From positions 1 to 59,096 of the forward strand of contig QQNF01000017.1 of the NCBI GenBank assembly GCA_003402705.1: 59,096 nucleotides of DNA, in the 5' to 3' direction. The notes under the pieces were generated by a model, which saw nothing but the letters and a program-made list of their open reading frames with translations, made no database searches and was not told the origin of the DNA. Below, piece after piece: positions 9,395 to 18,339 of the stretch (its first letter is position 1; every line of letters starts with the position of its first letter). Both the position numbers and the translations under genes were made by a program. Source of the stretch: Verrucomicrobiota bacterium (lineage in GTDB: Bacteria > Verrucomicrobiota > Verrucomicrobiia > Verrucomicrobiales > V1-33).

Positions 9395-10288
9395 TCACTC
9401 CGCCACCACCACCTCGTCCTTCCCAGGAAACTTCGCCGGCAGCGGAATCGTCACCGCCCCAGTCGCCGCCCACTCCGTACCGCGCTGCAGCACCGACCAG
9501 AACCCCGCGTCCTTCATCGAATAATCCGCATGCCCCATCGGCGTGTGCATCACCCGACCCTTCCCGTAATCCAGCACCATGATCATCGGCTCGCTCCGGT
9601 TCGTGTCCGGACACGGCGACACCGCCAGCACCTTCATGTTCTCCGCAGGCCCACGCAAGGTGCTGTAAAGCTCATCCTTCGCGTGCTTCCACGACGCCGG
9701 CATCCCTTTCGTCACCGGATGATCCTTCCCCTCCCCGAACAACTCCACCTGAAACTCCAGCTGCGCCCCGTGCGATCCCCCGGACCCAGGCGTCATGTCC
9801 CGCTCCAGCTTCCCGTCCTTCACATAAACATAAGGCCCATGCTTCTCCGTCCGCCCACCCCAGCCACCCAGCCCGATCATCTGGTTGTACTCCGCCCAGT
9901 CCGGAAACGAATTGTCCGCCGCGTGGATGCACACAAACCCTCCCCCACCCTTCACAAACGCCTCAAACCCAATCCGCACCGATACCGGCCACGCCTGCCC
10001 GTTGTAATTGCTCACCACCACGTCGCACGCAGAAAAATCCGGCCGCCACTTCTCCCAGTCCGCAGGCCCGGACTTGTCACCCGGTGCCGTCGACACCGTC
10101 ACCGCAAACCGCCCGCCCGCCGCCTCCAGCGCCTTCTTCAGCACCGGCGTCGTCGCCTGCCACTGGTGATTGTTCTGCCCGTCAATCAGCAACACCCGCA
10201 ACACTTTCTGCTCCGCGGCCTCAGCCGGAAACACAGCACACACAGCAGCAATAGCACCAGCCTTGAGAAATTCGCGGACGTTCATCAT
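9395..10288 (-). CDS. Exported ThuA-like (glutamine-amidotransferase-fold) protein
   Basis: The 297-residue protein has an N-terminal export signal (AGAIAAVCAVFPAEAAEQ) followed by a ThuA domain: VLLIDGQNNHQWQATTPVL, VVVSNYNGQAWP, then FEAFVKGGGGFVCIHAADNSF and the late PMGHADYSM segment. ThuA folds resemble class I glutamine amidotransferases but lack the Cys nucleophile. In PVC bacteria they are abundant, usually secreted, and linked to sugar metabolism by association only. The ATG at 10286-10288 was chosen because GGTGGT precedes it by about 5 nt; an ATG one codon later is also possible. The gene is close to xerD upstream. Substrate unknown. Confidence 0.82.
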   Translation of the reverse strand: MMNVREFLKAGAIAAVCAVFPAEAAEQKVLRVLLIDGQNNHQWQATTPVLKKALEAAGGRFAVTVSTAPGDKSGPADWEKWRPDFSACDVVVSNYNGQAWPVSVRIGFEAFVKGGGGFVCIHAADNSFPDWAEYNQMIGLGGWGGRTEKHGPYVYVKDGKLERDMTPGSGGSHGAQLEFQVELFGEGKDHPVTKGMPASWKHAKDELYSTLRGPAENMKVLAVSPCPDTNRSEPMIMVLDYGKGRVMHTPMGHADYSMKDAGFWSVLQRGTEWAATGAVTIPLPAKFPGKDEVVVAE

Positions 10289-10330
10289 GCCGACCACCAA
10301 GCCACATTCCCGTCGAACGCGCCAGCACTT

Positions 10331-11218
10331 TCACGCCCGCGGATGGAACTTCCGGTGCACGTCCCTCAGCCGCTTCCCGTCCACATGCGTGTAAATCTGC
10401 GTCGTCGCAATGCTCGCATGCCCCAGCATCTCCTGAATCACCCGCAGATCCGCTCCCCCGCTCAGCAGATGCGTCGCAAATGAATGCCTCAGCAAATGCG
10501 GATGCACATCCAACCCCACCGCCGCCGCCCGCTCCCCGATAATCTGCCAGTACCTCTGCGTCGTCAGACGCGTCCCCCGCACCGATATAAACACGTGACT
10601 CCCCGTCCGCCGCGTCACCAGCGCCGGCCTCCCCTTCTCCAGCCACGCCGCCACCGCCCCACACGCCGTCCGCCCCACCGGCACCACCCGAGTCTTATTC
10701 CCCTTCCCCGTCACCCGGATGAACCCGTCCTCCAGCGACAACGCATCCAGCGTCGCATTCGCCAGTTCCGACACCCGCAAGCCGCTCGCATACATCAGCT
10801 CCAAAACCGCCAGATCCCGGAAATCCAAAGGCCCCACCGGCTCAATGCTCGCCAGCAGGTGCCCGATCTCCTCTTCCGTCAGGGTCTCCGGCAGGGTCGC
10901 ATCCAGCCGCGGCGCCATCAGCAGCGCCGCAGGATCCCCTCCCACATGCCGCCGCCCCGCCAGCCACCGGAAAAATATCTTCAGCGCAATCACCACCAAC
11001 CGCACACTCGCATTCGCCAGCCCTCCCGCCCGCCGCTCCAGCAGATACGCCGTCATCTCATCCGTCGTCACCTCCCCCACCGCACGAACACCCCTCAACT
11101 CCGCCCACGCCGCAAACGCCTCCAGCGACTGCCGCGTCGATAATTGATAGTTGTCAGACAACCCGCGCTCCGTCGCCAGAAACAGCACAAATCGATCAAT
11201 GGCTTCCTCAAATGTCAC
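10331..11218 (-). CDS. xerD: Tyrosine recombinase XerC/XerD-like
   Basis: The 295-residue protein has the SAM-like N-terminal core-binding domain (about residues 1-90) and the catalytic domain with the full active site. R148 lies in YASGLRVSEL, K172 in GKGNKTR, H241 and R244 in HPHLLRHSFATHLL, H267 in LGHASIATTQIY, and the nucleophile is Tyr276. Length and spacing are those of chromosome-dimer-resolving Xer recombinases acting at dif; XerC versus XerD cannot be separated with confidence. It follows gatA by 47 nt. There is no integrase-specific extension and no attachment site nearby, so a housekeeping role is favoured over a mobile element. Confidence 0.9.
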   Translation of the reverse strand: MTFEEAIDRFVLFLATERGLSDNYQLSTRQSLEAFAAWAELRGVRAVGEVTTDEMTAYLLERRAGGLANASVRLVVIALKIFFRWLAGRRHVGGDPAALLMAPRLDATLPETLTEEEIGHLLASIEPVGPLDFRDLAVLELMYASGLRVSELANATLDALSLEDGFIRVTGKGNKTRVVPVGRTACGAVAAWLEKGRPALVTRRTGSHVFISVRGTRLTTQRYWQIIGERAAAVGLDVHPHLLRHSFATHLLSGGADLRVIQEMLGHASIATTQIYTHVDGKRLRDVHRKFHPRA

Positions 11219-11265
11219 CCCTCACTCTCCCACGCCAGCCCCCACGTAGCAAGGCCGGCATTTCC

Positions 11266-12723
11266 CTACCCCACCCCCGGCCGCCTCAAGTGCCAGTCAC
11301 TCACCCGCTGCCACTCCCCAGCCGCCCTCAGCAGATCCGTCTCCCCCAGCGGCCGCCCCATCAGCTGCAATCCCACCGGCAACGCTCTCCCACCACTCTC
11401 CGTAAACCCGCACGGCACACTGATCCCGCAGATCCCCGCCAGATTCGCCGCAATCGTGAAAATATCCGCCAGATACATCTCCAGCGGATCCGCCGCATGC
11501 TCCCCTATCCGAAACGCCGGCACCGGACACACCGGCCCAGCAATCAGATCCACCTCCCGGAACGCTTCCTCGAAATCACGCCGGATCAGCGTCCTCACCT
11601 TCTGCGCCTTCCCGTAATACGCATCATAATACCCGCTGCTCAGCACATACGTCCCCAGAATAATCCGCCGCTTCACCTCCGCTCCAAATCCCTCTGCCCT
11701 CGACCTGTCATACACCTCCCGCAGATTCGCAGGATCCTCACAACGATGCCCGTACCGAATCCCGTCAAACCGCGCCAGATTCGCCGACGCCTCCGCCGTC
11801 GCGATAATGTAATACGTCGCCACCGCATACTCCGTGTGCGGCAGCGTGATCTCCTTCACAATCGCCCCCGCTCCCTCCAATCCCCTCACTGCCTCCATCA
11901 CCGCCGCCCTCACCCCCGGCTCAATCCCCTCCACAAAATACTCCTTCGGCAACCCGATCCTCATCCCCTTCACCCCCTGCCCCACCGCCGCCCCATAATC
12001 CGGCACCCCATCCCGCAATGACGTCGAATCCAGCACGTCATGCCCAGCCATCGCCTGCAGCACCAGCGCCGCATCCTCCGCCGTCCTCGCCATCGGCCCA
12101 ATCCCGTCCAGCGACGACGCATACGCCACCAATCCACTCCGCGACACCCGCCCATACGTCGGCTTCATCCCCGTAATCCCACAGAACGACGCCGGCTGCC
12201 GGATTGATCCCCCCGTGTCCGTCCCTAACGACACAATCGCCTCGCCAGCCGCCACCACCGCCGCCGATCCACCACTCGACCCACCAGGCACACACTCCAG
12301 ATCCCACGGATTCCGCGTCACCCGCAGCGCCGAATTCTCCGTCGTCGATCCCATCGCAAATTCATCGCAGTTCACCTTCCCGAACGGAATCGCCCCCGCC
12401 GCCTTCAGCCGCGCCACCGCCGTCGCATCCCACGTCGACACATACCCGCCTAGCATCTTCGACGCACACGTCAGCGGCTGCCCCGCCACATTGATCACAT
12501 CCTTCACCGCCACCGGAATTCCCCCCAGCGGCAACGAAAGATCCGCACCATCCGCCGCCGCCAGCGCCCGCTCCACATCCCGATGCAGATACCCGCCAAT
12601 CACCTCATCCCGCGCCGCAATCGCCGCCTCCACACTCAGGACGATGTCCCGCGCACAAATCTCCCCAGCCCTCAACCGCCGCCGCAGCTCCACCACCGTG
12701 CATTCATTCAAAGCATCACTCAT
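11266..12723 (-). CDS. gatA: Aspartyl/glutamyl-tRNA(Asn/Gln) amidotransferase subunit A
   Basis: GatA is the amidase subunit that releases ammonia from glutamine for transamidation of misacylated Glu-tRNA(Gln) or Asp-tRNA(Asn). The 485-residue protein shows the amidase signature: catalytic Lys in PVAVKDVINVAG, the GGSSGGSAAVVAAGE loop, and the Ser of TDTGGSIRQPASFCG. The ATG at 12721-12723 has GGTGGAG about 8 nt upstream; a GTG at 12730-12732 overlaps the gatC stop as GTGA and is the alternative. gatB is not in the window. Confidence 0.96.
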   Translation of the reverse strand: MSDALNECTVVELRRRLRAGEICARDIVLSVEAAIAARDEVIGGYLHRDVERALAAADGADLSLPLGGIPVAVKDVINVAGQPLTCASKMLGGYVSTWDATAVARLKAAGAIPFGKVNCDEFAMGSTTENSALRVTRNPWDLECVPGGSSGGSAAVVAAGEAIVSLGTDTGGSIRQPASFCGITGMKPTYGRVSRSGLVAYASSLDGIGPMARTAEDAALVLQAMAGHDVLDSTSLRDGVPDYGAAVGQGVKGMRIGLPKEYFVEGIEPGVRAAVMEAVRGLEGAGAIVKEITLPHTEYAVATYYIIATAEASANLARFDGIRYGHRCEDPANLREVYDRSRAEGFGAEVKRRIILGTYVLSSGYYDAYYGKAQKVRTLIRRDFEEAFREVDLIAGPVCPVPAFRIGEHAADPLEMYLADIFTIAANLAGICGISVPCGFTESGGRALPVGLQLMGRPLGETDLLRAAGEWQRVSDWHLRRPGVG

Positions 12724-12728
12724 AATCG

Positions 12729-13019
12729 TCACTCCACCACTTTAGGTACCAGAAACTGATCGCCACTCCGCTTCGGCGCATTCCTCAACGCCGCCTCCAC
12801 CCCTCGCCCCTCCCGAGCCACATCCTCACGCAACGCATCCGTCAACCCCAGCGGATGCGCCGTCGCCTCCACACCCTCCGTATCCGCACGCTCCAGTTGA
12901 CTGATGTACCCCAGAATCCGGTCCAACTGCCCGCCATACGCCGCCGCCTCCTCAGGCGTCAGCCGCAGCCGCGCCAGGTCCGCCGTCTTCCCCACATCAA
13001 TGTGTTCCGCTCTGCTCAT
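12729..13019 (-). CDS. gatC: Aspartyl/glutamyl-tRNA(Asn/Gln) amidotransferase subunit C
   Basis: This small subunit holds GatA and GatB together. The 96-residue protein starts MSRAEHIDVGKTADLARLRL and continues with LGYISQLERADTEGVEATAHP, the typical GatC pattern. It ends in DQFLVPKVVE, as in most GatC C termini. The ATG at 13017-13019 was chosen because the preceding in-frame residues are not conserved. It is immediately upstream of gatA. Confidence 0.94.
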   Translation of the reverse strand: MSRAEHIDVGKTADLARLRLTPEEAAAYGGQLDRILGYISQLERADTEGVEATAHPLGLTDALREDVAREGRGVEAALRNAPKRSGDQFLVPKVVE

Positions 13020-13071
13020 CGCGCCGCCCTCCCACACACCTCCCCCACCAGCAACCAGAAATGCACCCGCC

Positions 13072-15372
13072 TCACGGCATCGTCACCTTCACCCGCATCC
13101 ACTGCCGCACCTTCCCGCTCACAGGCACCGCATTCGAATGCGCCGGCGGCACCGCTATATTCGTCAGATCCGTCCACGTCTTCAAATCCTCAGACGTCTG
13201 CCCACGCACCGTCACCCCAGTCGCCGTCGGCGACACCCCAAAATTCATCCGCAACGCCCCCCCACTGATCCCCACCACCGGCAACGCACCCGCTCCACTC
13301 GCCCCAGACAGCGGATTCGTCCCAAACACATACTCCACCAGATTCGATACCCCATCCTTGTCATCATCCCCCGCAGCCCCACCCGTCGCCCCGGGATAAA
13401 ACCCAGCCACCCACCCCTCATACCCCGTCAGACTCGACACCGTCGCCATCAAAGGATCCGACCACCCCATCCGCCGCGTCCCCGCCACCGGAGCACCACG
13501 CAGATAACACTGCGTACCAGGCACCATCGCCACCCCCAGCGCCGCCTCCGTCACCACAAACGGCGAACTCTGCGTCACCACCTCTTTCCCCAGCACCGTC
13601 AACCGCCGCGCCGCCGTCACCTTCACGTCATCCACAAAACACCCGAAACGCGTGTCCTCACCAGTAAACGCCCTCGATCCAGGCCGGAACACAAACCGGA
13701 ACCGCGCCACCTTCCCAGCATACGCCCCCAGCCCCACACTCCTCAGCTTCCAGTCCGGCGCATTCCCGCTGCTCGGCAACCGGTCCCACAACGCATTGTC
13801 ATAATTGTCCTCAGCATTCTCCGCATAAGCCCCGTTCCGCCCGTCGATCTCCACCCACTTCACCCCGCCGTCCACAGACATCTCCAGACTCAACCGGCTG
13901 AAATTGAACACCCACCGGAAACAATTGTAATAATCGATCTTCGACCCCGCACTCAGCACATAATCCGCCGCAACCTCCACGCTCTGCACCTTCCCGTCCG
14001 GCGGAAATGTCAGGTGAAACGCCTTCGCCCCGCTCCTCGGCAGAAACACCGTCCCCGCACTCGTCGTCGTCGCCGCCTGCCTCAACGCATACGTCCCCGT
14101 CGTCTTCGCCACCAGATCCCCCGCCGTCCCATCCTCCGCTCCCTCCACCACATCCCCCGCCGCCCCCGCCGTCGCCGCCGTCAGCCGGTGCTCCACCGCT
14201 CCAGGCACCGCCGTAAACGCATACGCCGCCCCGCTCCTCGGCAGCGCCCCAGGCCCGCTCAATACCACCGTCCCCCCAGCCACATCCGGATCAAACAACG
14301 TCGTCGTCCACGTCGTCTGCGCAGGTACTCCAGCCCCCTTTATCCCACTCACCGCCACCGTATACCTCACATCCCCACTCACCGTCTTCGGCAGATTCCC
14401 AGGCTGCCACACAATCGTGTTCTCCCCAATCCCATCCGTATTCCGTGAAATCACCGGCGCAGGCACCACTCCCCCAGGCCCGCTCATCGTCACCACCGCA
14501 CCAGAAAAATCCGCCCCCGGCCACGCCAGCGACCACCGGCTCGGCACCACATCCACTGGACAATACCCCTCGTTCGGCCACTTCGTGAACCGCGCCGCTC
14601 CCGCCGGCTTGAAATTCGCCACCACATACACCGAACTCGCCCCATACACATCATACCTGTCCGCCCCATCCCGGAACACCCCCGCTGGCACATCCCCGCT
14701 CGCCATGTCCCGCCCCCGCGGAAACAACAACCACCTCCGGTGCCCCACATTCACATTGTTATACAAATCCGACTCCCCAATCCCGTCATCCAGCATGTAC
14801 GCATCAATCGCCTCAGGCCCCCAGTACCCAATCGCCAGATTGCTGTACGCACACGCATTCCACGCCCGCGCCGTCCACCCGTAATACGTGTTAGGAGGAT
14901 CGTGGCTCAGCACAAAATCCGTACCCTCCGCACCCGCGTACATCGACTCCACAACATTCATGTAAGACGCCTCCATCGCACACACCGTCTTCGAGGTCCC
15001 CGCAGGCACCACCGGCCCAGGCACGTCGTTCACCGCCGAAAACTCCCCGAACGTAATGTCCGCCGGCAATCCAACCATCCCACGGTAAAAATTCACCCGC
15101 CGCCGCACATGCTCCCGGTACACCGCACTCGTCGTCCCCACCGTCCCCGTCACGCTGTCGTACGATCCCGTCCACCCCATGCTACCATCCACGTCCTTCG
15201 ACGCCAGATACACCGTATTGTAAAAACTCTGCACCTCCGCCCGCGACGCCCCATCCACCACAAACCCAGTCACCGGCACCACCCCGCCCCCTACCGGCAA
15301 CCACGTCGTCTCCGCCGCCCCCACCCGCACCGCAGTCATCAAAAGCAATCCAAGGATCAGGTTCAGTTTCAT
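13072..15372 (-). CDS. Large secreted CAP (SCP/PR1)-domain protein with calcium-binding C-terminal region
   Basis: The 766-residue protein starts with a signal peptide (MKLNLILGLLLMTAVRVGAAE). A CAP domain follows at roughly residues 60-215: REHVRRRVNFYRGMVGLP, ASYMNVVESM, LSHDP, the helix WNACAYSNLAIGYWGPEAID, and NVGHRRWLLFP at its end. The middle is beta-rich and possibly Ig-like or jelly-roll (VSVDGGVKWVEIDG, FVDDVKV). The end carries DDDKDGVSNLVEYVFGTNP, a thrombospondin-3/dockerin-like calcium loop common at C termini of verrucomicrobial secreted proteins. CAP proteins have diverse extracellular roles and the substrate here is unknown. The ATG at 15370-15372 begins the signal peptide. 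Confidence 0.8.
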   Translation of the reverse strand: MKLNLILGLLLMTAVRVGAAETTWLPVGGGVVPVTGFVVDGASRAEVQSFYNTVYLASKDVDGSMGWTGSYDSVTGTVGTTSAVYREHVRRRVNFYRGMVGLPADITFGEFSAVNDVPGPVVPAGTSKTVCAMEASYMNVVESMYAGAEGTDFVLSHDPPNTYYGWTARAWNACAYSNLAIGYWGPEAIDAYMLDDGIGESDLYNNVNVGHRRWLLFPRGRDMASGDVPAGVFRDGADRYDVYGASSVYVVANFKPAGAARFTKWPNEGYCPVDVVPSRWSLAWPGADFSGAVVTMSGPGGVVPAPVISRNTDGIGENTIVWQPGNLPKTVSGDVRYTVAVSGIKGAGVPAQTTWTTTLFDPDVAGGTVVLSGPGALPRSGAAYAFTAVPGAVEHRLTAATAGAAGDVVEGAEDGTAGDLVAKTTGTYALRQAATTTSAGTVFLPRSGAKAFHLTFPPDGKVQSVEVAADYVLSAGSKIDYYNCFRWVFNFSRLSLEMSVDGGVKWVEIDGRNGAYAENAEDNYDNALWDRLPSSGNAPDWKLRSVGLGAYAGKVARFRFVFRPGSRAFTGEDTRFGCFVDDVKVTAARRLTVLGKEVVTQSSPFVVTEAALGVAMVPGTQCYLRGAPVAGTRRMGWSDPLMATVSSLTGYEGWVAGFYPGATGGAAGDDDKDGVSNLVEYVFGTNPLSGASGAGALPVVGISGGALRMNFGVSPTATGVTVRGQTSEDLKTWTDLTNIAVPPAHSNAVPVSGKVRQWMRVKVTMP

Positions 15373-15556
15373 ATTTTTTTTTGACCACCCTTCCTTTGCC
15401 AGGAATCCCTGCCCTTCGCAATGCCTTTTCCGCCCCGCCGCCATTTACCCCCCCTGCCCGACTCCAACCCACACCCCGATTTGTAACACCATTGACCTCC
15501 GCCCCGCCGCTCTCACTCGTAATTCCTGCAAACTCCTCGCTCTCAAAACCCTCCCC

Positions 15557-16240
15557 ATGATCTGGATCGTCTTCATCGCTACCCTCGGAATCTCCTTCTG
15601 GGCCTCCTCCCGCGTCCGCTCCCAGTTCCGCCGCTACAGCACCGTCTCCTCATGGTCCGGCCTCACCGGGGCCCAGGCCGCGCGCCGCATCCTCAATGAA
15701 GAAGGGCTACAGGACGTCGACATCACCCTCACCCAAGGCGAACTCTCCGACCACTACGACCCCTCCACACGCACGCTCGCCCTCTCCGAATCCGTCTTCC
15801 ATGGCAATTCCCTCTCCGCCGTCGGTGTCGCCGCACACGAAGCCGGCCACGCCATCCAGCACGCCCACGCCTACCAACCCCTCATGTGGCGCATGCTCGC
15901 CGTCCGCACCACCAGCACCGCCTCCGGCGTCCTCATGATCGCACCGCTCGTCCTCGGCCTCCTCGGCAAATTCATCCTCGGCCTCACCATCGCCGTCATC
16001 TGCCTCGCCATCCTCATGGCCTTCAACCTCATCACCCTCCCAGTCGAATTCGACGCCAGCCGCCGCGCCAAAACCGCGCTCGTCAACAGCCGCATCATCG
16101 CCCCAGGCCCGGAAGCCGATGGCGTCAACGCCGTCCTCAATGCCGCCGGCTTCACCTACGTCGCCGCCTTCCTCTCCTCCCTCTCATGGTTCCTCCTCCG
16201 TCTCGTCGAACTCCTCGGCCTCACCAGTAACGACGACTGA
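15557..16240 (+). CDS. Zinc metallopeptidase, YugP family (membrane)
   Basis: The 227-residue protein has an N-terminal transmembrane helix (IWIVFIATLGISFWA) and the zinc-binding motif HEAGHAIQH near residue 95. Two closely spaced hydrophobic hairpins follow around residues 117-160, then a segment with FDASRRAKTAL, a conserved feature of this family, and a C-terminal membrane helix. The layout is that of the putative neutral zinc metallopeptidases called YugP/DUF2342-like; the natural substrate is not established. It diverges from the CAP gene across 185 nt. Confidence 0.87.
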   Translation: MIWIVFIATLGISFWASSRVRSQFRRYSTVSSWSGLTGAQAARRILNEEGLQDVDITLTQGELSDHYDPSTRTLALSESVFHGNSLSAVGVAAHEAGHAIQHAHAYQPLMWRMLAVRTTSTASGVLMIAPLVLGLLGKFILGLTIAVICLAILMAFNLITLPVEFDASRRAKTALVNSRIIAPGPEADGVNAVLNAAGFTYVAAFLSSLSWFLLRLVELLGLTSNDD

Positions 16241-16396
16241 TCGCCCCCTCACCCTCCCGCCAAACGCGTTACTTTTCCACAACCGCAGGCTTGCCGCCTC
16301 CGCGTTGCGCGTTCACTAGTCCCTTCGCGGCCAGTCCCCCTCAAGGCCTCCGCGCGCGCTCCACCCGCTCTCCCAACCAATCCGATCCTTCCCCCT

Positions 16397-16903
16397 ATGG
16401 CCTCCCTCAACAAAGTCATGATCATGGGCAACCTCACCCGTGACCCGGAAGTCCGCTACACCCCCAAAGGCCAGGCCGTCGTCGATATCGGCCTCGCCGT
16501 GAACCGCCGCTACAAGGTCGAAAACGAAACCCGCGAGGAAGTCACTTTCATCGACGTCACCTTCTGGGGCCGCAGCGCAGAAATCATCGGCCAGTACATG
16601 AAAAAAGGCCGCCCGCTCTACGTCGAAGGCCGCCTCCAACTCGATTCATGGGAAGATAAAGCCACCGGCCAGAAAAAAAGCCGCCTCAAGGTCATCGGCG
16701 ACGAATTCCAATTCCTCGGCGGCCGCGACGGCGCCCCCGGTGGCGGCGGCTCCCCCGACGACGACGACGCGCCCGCCCCACCACGCTCCTCCCGCCCTCC
16801 CCAGCAGAACTCCCAGCGCAGCAGCGGTAACAGCGCCCCCGCCTCCCGCCCTCCCCAGGACTACCCCGCAGGCCTCGACGACGAAGACGAAATCCCGTTC
16901 TGA
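16397..16903 (+). CDS. ssb: Single-stranded DNA-binding protein
   Basis: SSB coats ssDNA during replication and repair. The 168-residue protein has an OB fold (residues 1-110: NKVMIMGNLTRDPEVRYTPKG, FIDVTFWGRSAEIIGQYMKKG, YVEGRLQLDSWEDK). A Gly/Pro/Ser-rich linker and the acidic tip DDEDEIPF follow; that tip is the protein-interaction peptide found in almost all bacterial SSBs. It is the first gene of an ssb-rimO-fmt run on the plus strand. Confidence 0.97.
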   Translation: MASLNKVMIMGNLTRDPEVRYTPKGQAVVDIGLAVNRRYKVENETREEVTFIDVTFWGRSAEIIGQYMKKGRPLYVEGRLQLDSWEDKATGQKKSRLKVIGDEFQFLGGRDGAPGGGGSPDDDDAPAPPRSSRPPQQNSQRSSGNSAPASRPPQDYPAGLDDEDEIPF

Positions 16904-16954
16904 CCCACTCGCCCCAGCCCGCCTCCGCTCTCCCTTCGCCTTCCCTCTCCTTCC

Positions 16955-18316
16955 ATGATCAAAGTCGGTCTCGTCTCTCTCGGCTGCGCCAAAAATCTCA
17001 TCGATTCCGAAATCATGATCGGCCACCTCCGCAAGGCTGGCATGGAAATGACCCCGGAAGCCGCCGACGCCGACGTCCTCATCGTCAATACCTGCTCGTT
17101 CATCGACATGGCGAAAAAGGAAAGCATCGGCACCATCGAAGACGCCATCGATGACCGCGCCGCCGACAAAAAACGCAAACGCCAGAAAATCATCGTCGCC
17201 GGCTGTCTCTCCCAGCGCTTCTCCAAAGAACTCCCAGGCCTCATGCCAGAAGTCGACGCCTTCATCGGCCTCGACCAGATCACTCAGGTCGCTCCCATCA
17301 TCGAAGGCCTCCTCGGCAAAAAACCCGCAGGCCCCGAAAATCTCGTCACCCGGCAACCCAAATACATCCCGGACTACGACACGCCCCGCTTCCGCCTCAC
17401 CCCGCGCCACTCCGCCTACGTCAAAATCGCCGAGGGCTGCAACCACCCCTGCTCGTTCTGCATCATCCCCCGCATCCGCGGCCGCCACCGCAGCCGCACC
17501 CAGGACAGCGTCGTCCGCGAGGTCGCCCAACTCGTCCAGTCCGGGGTCCGCGAAATCAATCTCATCTCCCAGGACACCACCTACTTCGGCATGGATAAAT
17601 GGGAGGACGTCCGCCCTAACCCCCGCAGCCCGGTCGATAGCTCCAAAGGCGAAAGCCTCGCCACCCTCATCCGCGCCCTCAATGCCATCGAAGGCGACTT
17701 CTGGATCCGTCTCCTCTACACCCACCCAGCCCACTGGAGCGACGAACTCATCAGCGCCATCGCCGATTCCCCCAAGGTCGCACGCTACGTCGATATCCCC
17801 CTCCAGCACATCTCCGACCGCATGCTCGCCGCCATGCAGCGCGAAACCTCCGGCAACTACATCCGCGACCTCATCCACCGCATGCGCACCGGCATCCCCG
17901 GCCTCGCCATCCGCACCACGTTCATCGTCGGCTTCCCCGGCGAAACCGAAGACGACTTCTCCGAACTCCTCGACTTCATCCGCGATACCAAATTCGAACG
18001 CGCCGGGGTCTTCCGCTACAGCCGCGAAGAAGGCACCAAAGCCTACAACATGGACACCCGCGTCCACCACAAAACCATCGAAAGCCGCTGGAACCGCGCC
18101 ATGCGCGAACTCCAGTCCCTAGCCGAAGGCTTCAATTCCTCCCAGGTCGGCCGCTCCCTTAAGGTCCTCGTCGAAAAACCCGGCGTCGCCCGCACCGAAA
18201 TGGACGCCCCGGAAATCGACGGCACCGTCTTCGTCGACGATTCCCTCCCCATCGGCGAATTCGCCAACATCACCGTCGGCGACTGGCGCGGCTACGATCT
18301 CGTCGCCAAACGCTGA
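16955..18316 (+). CDS. rimO: Ribosomal protein uS12 methylthiotransferase
   Basis: RimO is a radical-SAM enzyme that methylthiolates an Asp of ribosomal protein S12. The 453-residue protein has the N-terminal MTTase domain with VSLGCAKNLIDSE and VNTCSFI, plus a third Cys in VAGCLSQR, to bind one 4Fe-4S cluster. The radical-SAM motif is CNHPCSFC (around residue 160), followed by PRIRGRHRSR. The C-terminal TRAM domain spans roughly residues 380-453. The opening KVGLVSLGCAKN separates RimO from MiaB. It lies 51 nt after ssb; a pyrimidine-rich leader precedes the ATG. Confidence 0.95.
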   Translation: MIKVGLVSLGCAKNLIDSEIMIGHLRKAGMEMTPEAADADVLIVNTCSFIDMAKKESIGTIEDAIDDRAADKKRKRQKIIVAGCLSQRFSKELPGLMPEVDAFIGLDQITQVAPIIEGLLGKKPAGPENLVTRQPKYIPDYDTPRFRLTPRHSAYVKIAEGCNHPCSFCIIPRIRGRHRSRTQDSVVREVAQLVQSGVREINLISQDTTYFGMDKWEDVRPNPRSPVDSSKGESLATLIRALNAIEGDFWIRLLYTHPAHWSDELISAIADSPKVARYVDIPLQHISDRMLAAMQRETSGNYIRDLIHRMRTGIPGLAIRTTFIVGFPGETEDDFSELLDFIRDTKFERAGVFRYSREEGTKAYNMDTRVHHKTIESRWNRAMRELQSLAEGFNSSQVGRSLKVLVEKPGVARTEMDAPEIDGTVFVDDSLPIGEFANITVGDWRGYDLVAKR

Positions 18317-18339
18317 CCGCACTCCCGTCCCCTCCAGCC

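Noticed and set aside
10331..11218. Integrase of a mobile element
   Set aside because: XerC/D length and context (gatCA upstream, eno downstream); no attachment repeats or cargo.
16646..18070. 474-codon open frame antisense to ssb and rimO
   Set aside because: It is a mirror of well-supported ssb/rimO coding in GC-rich DNA; its composition (Asp/Glu/Gly/Val/Ala) is a typical antisense shadow.
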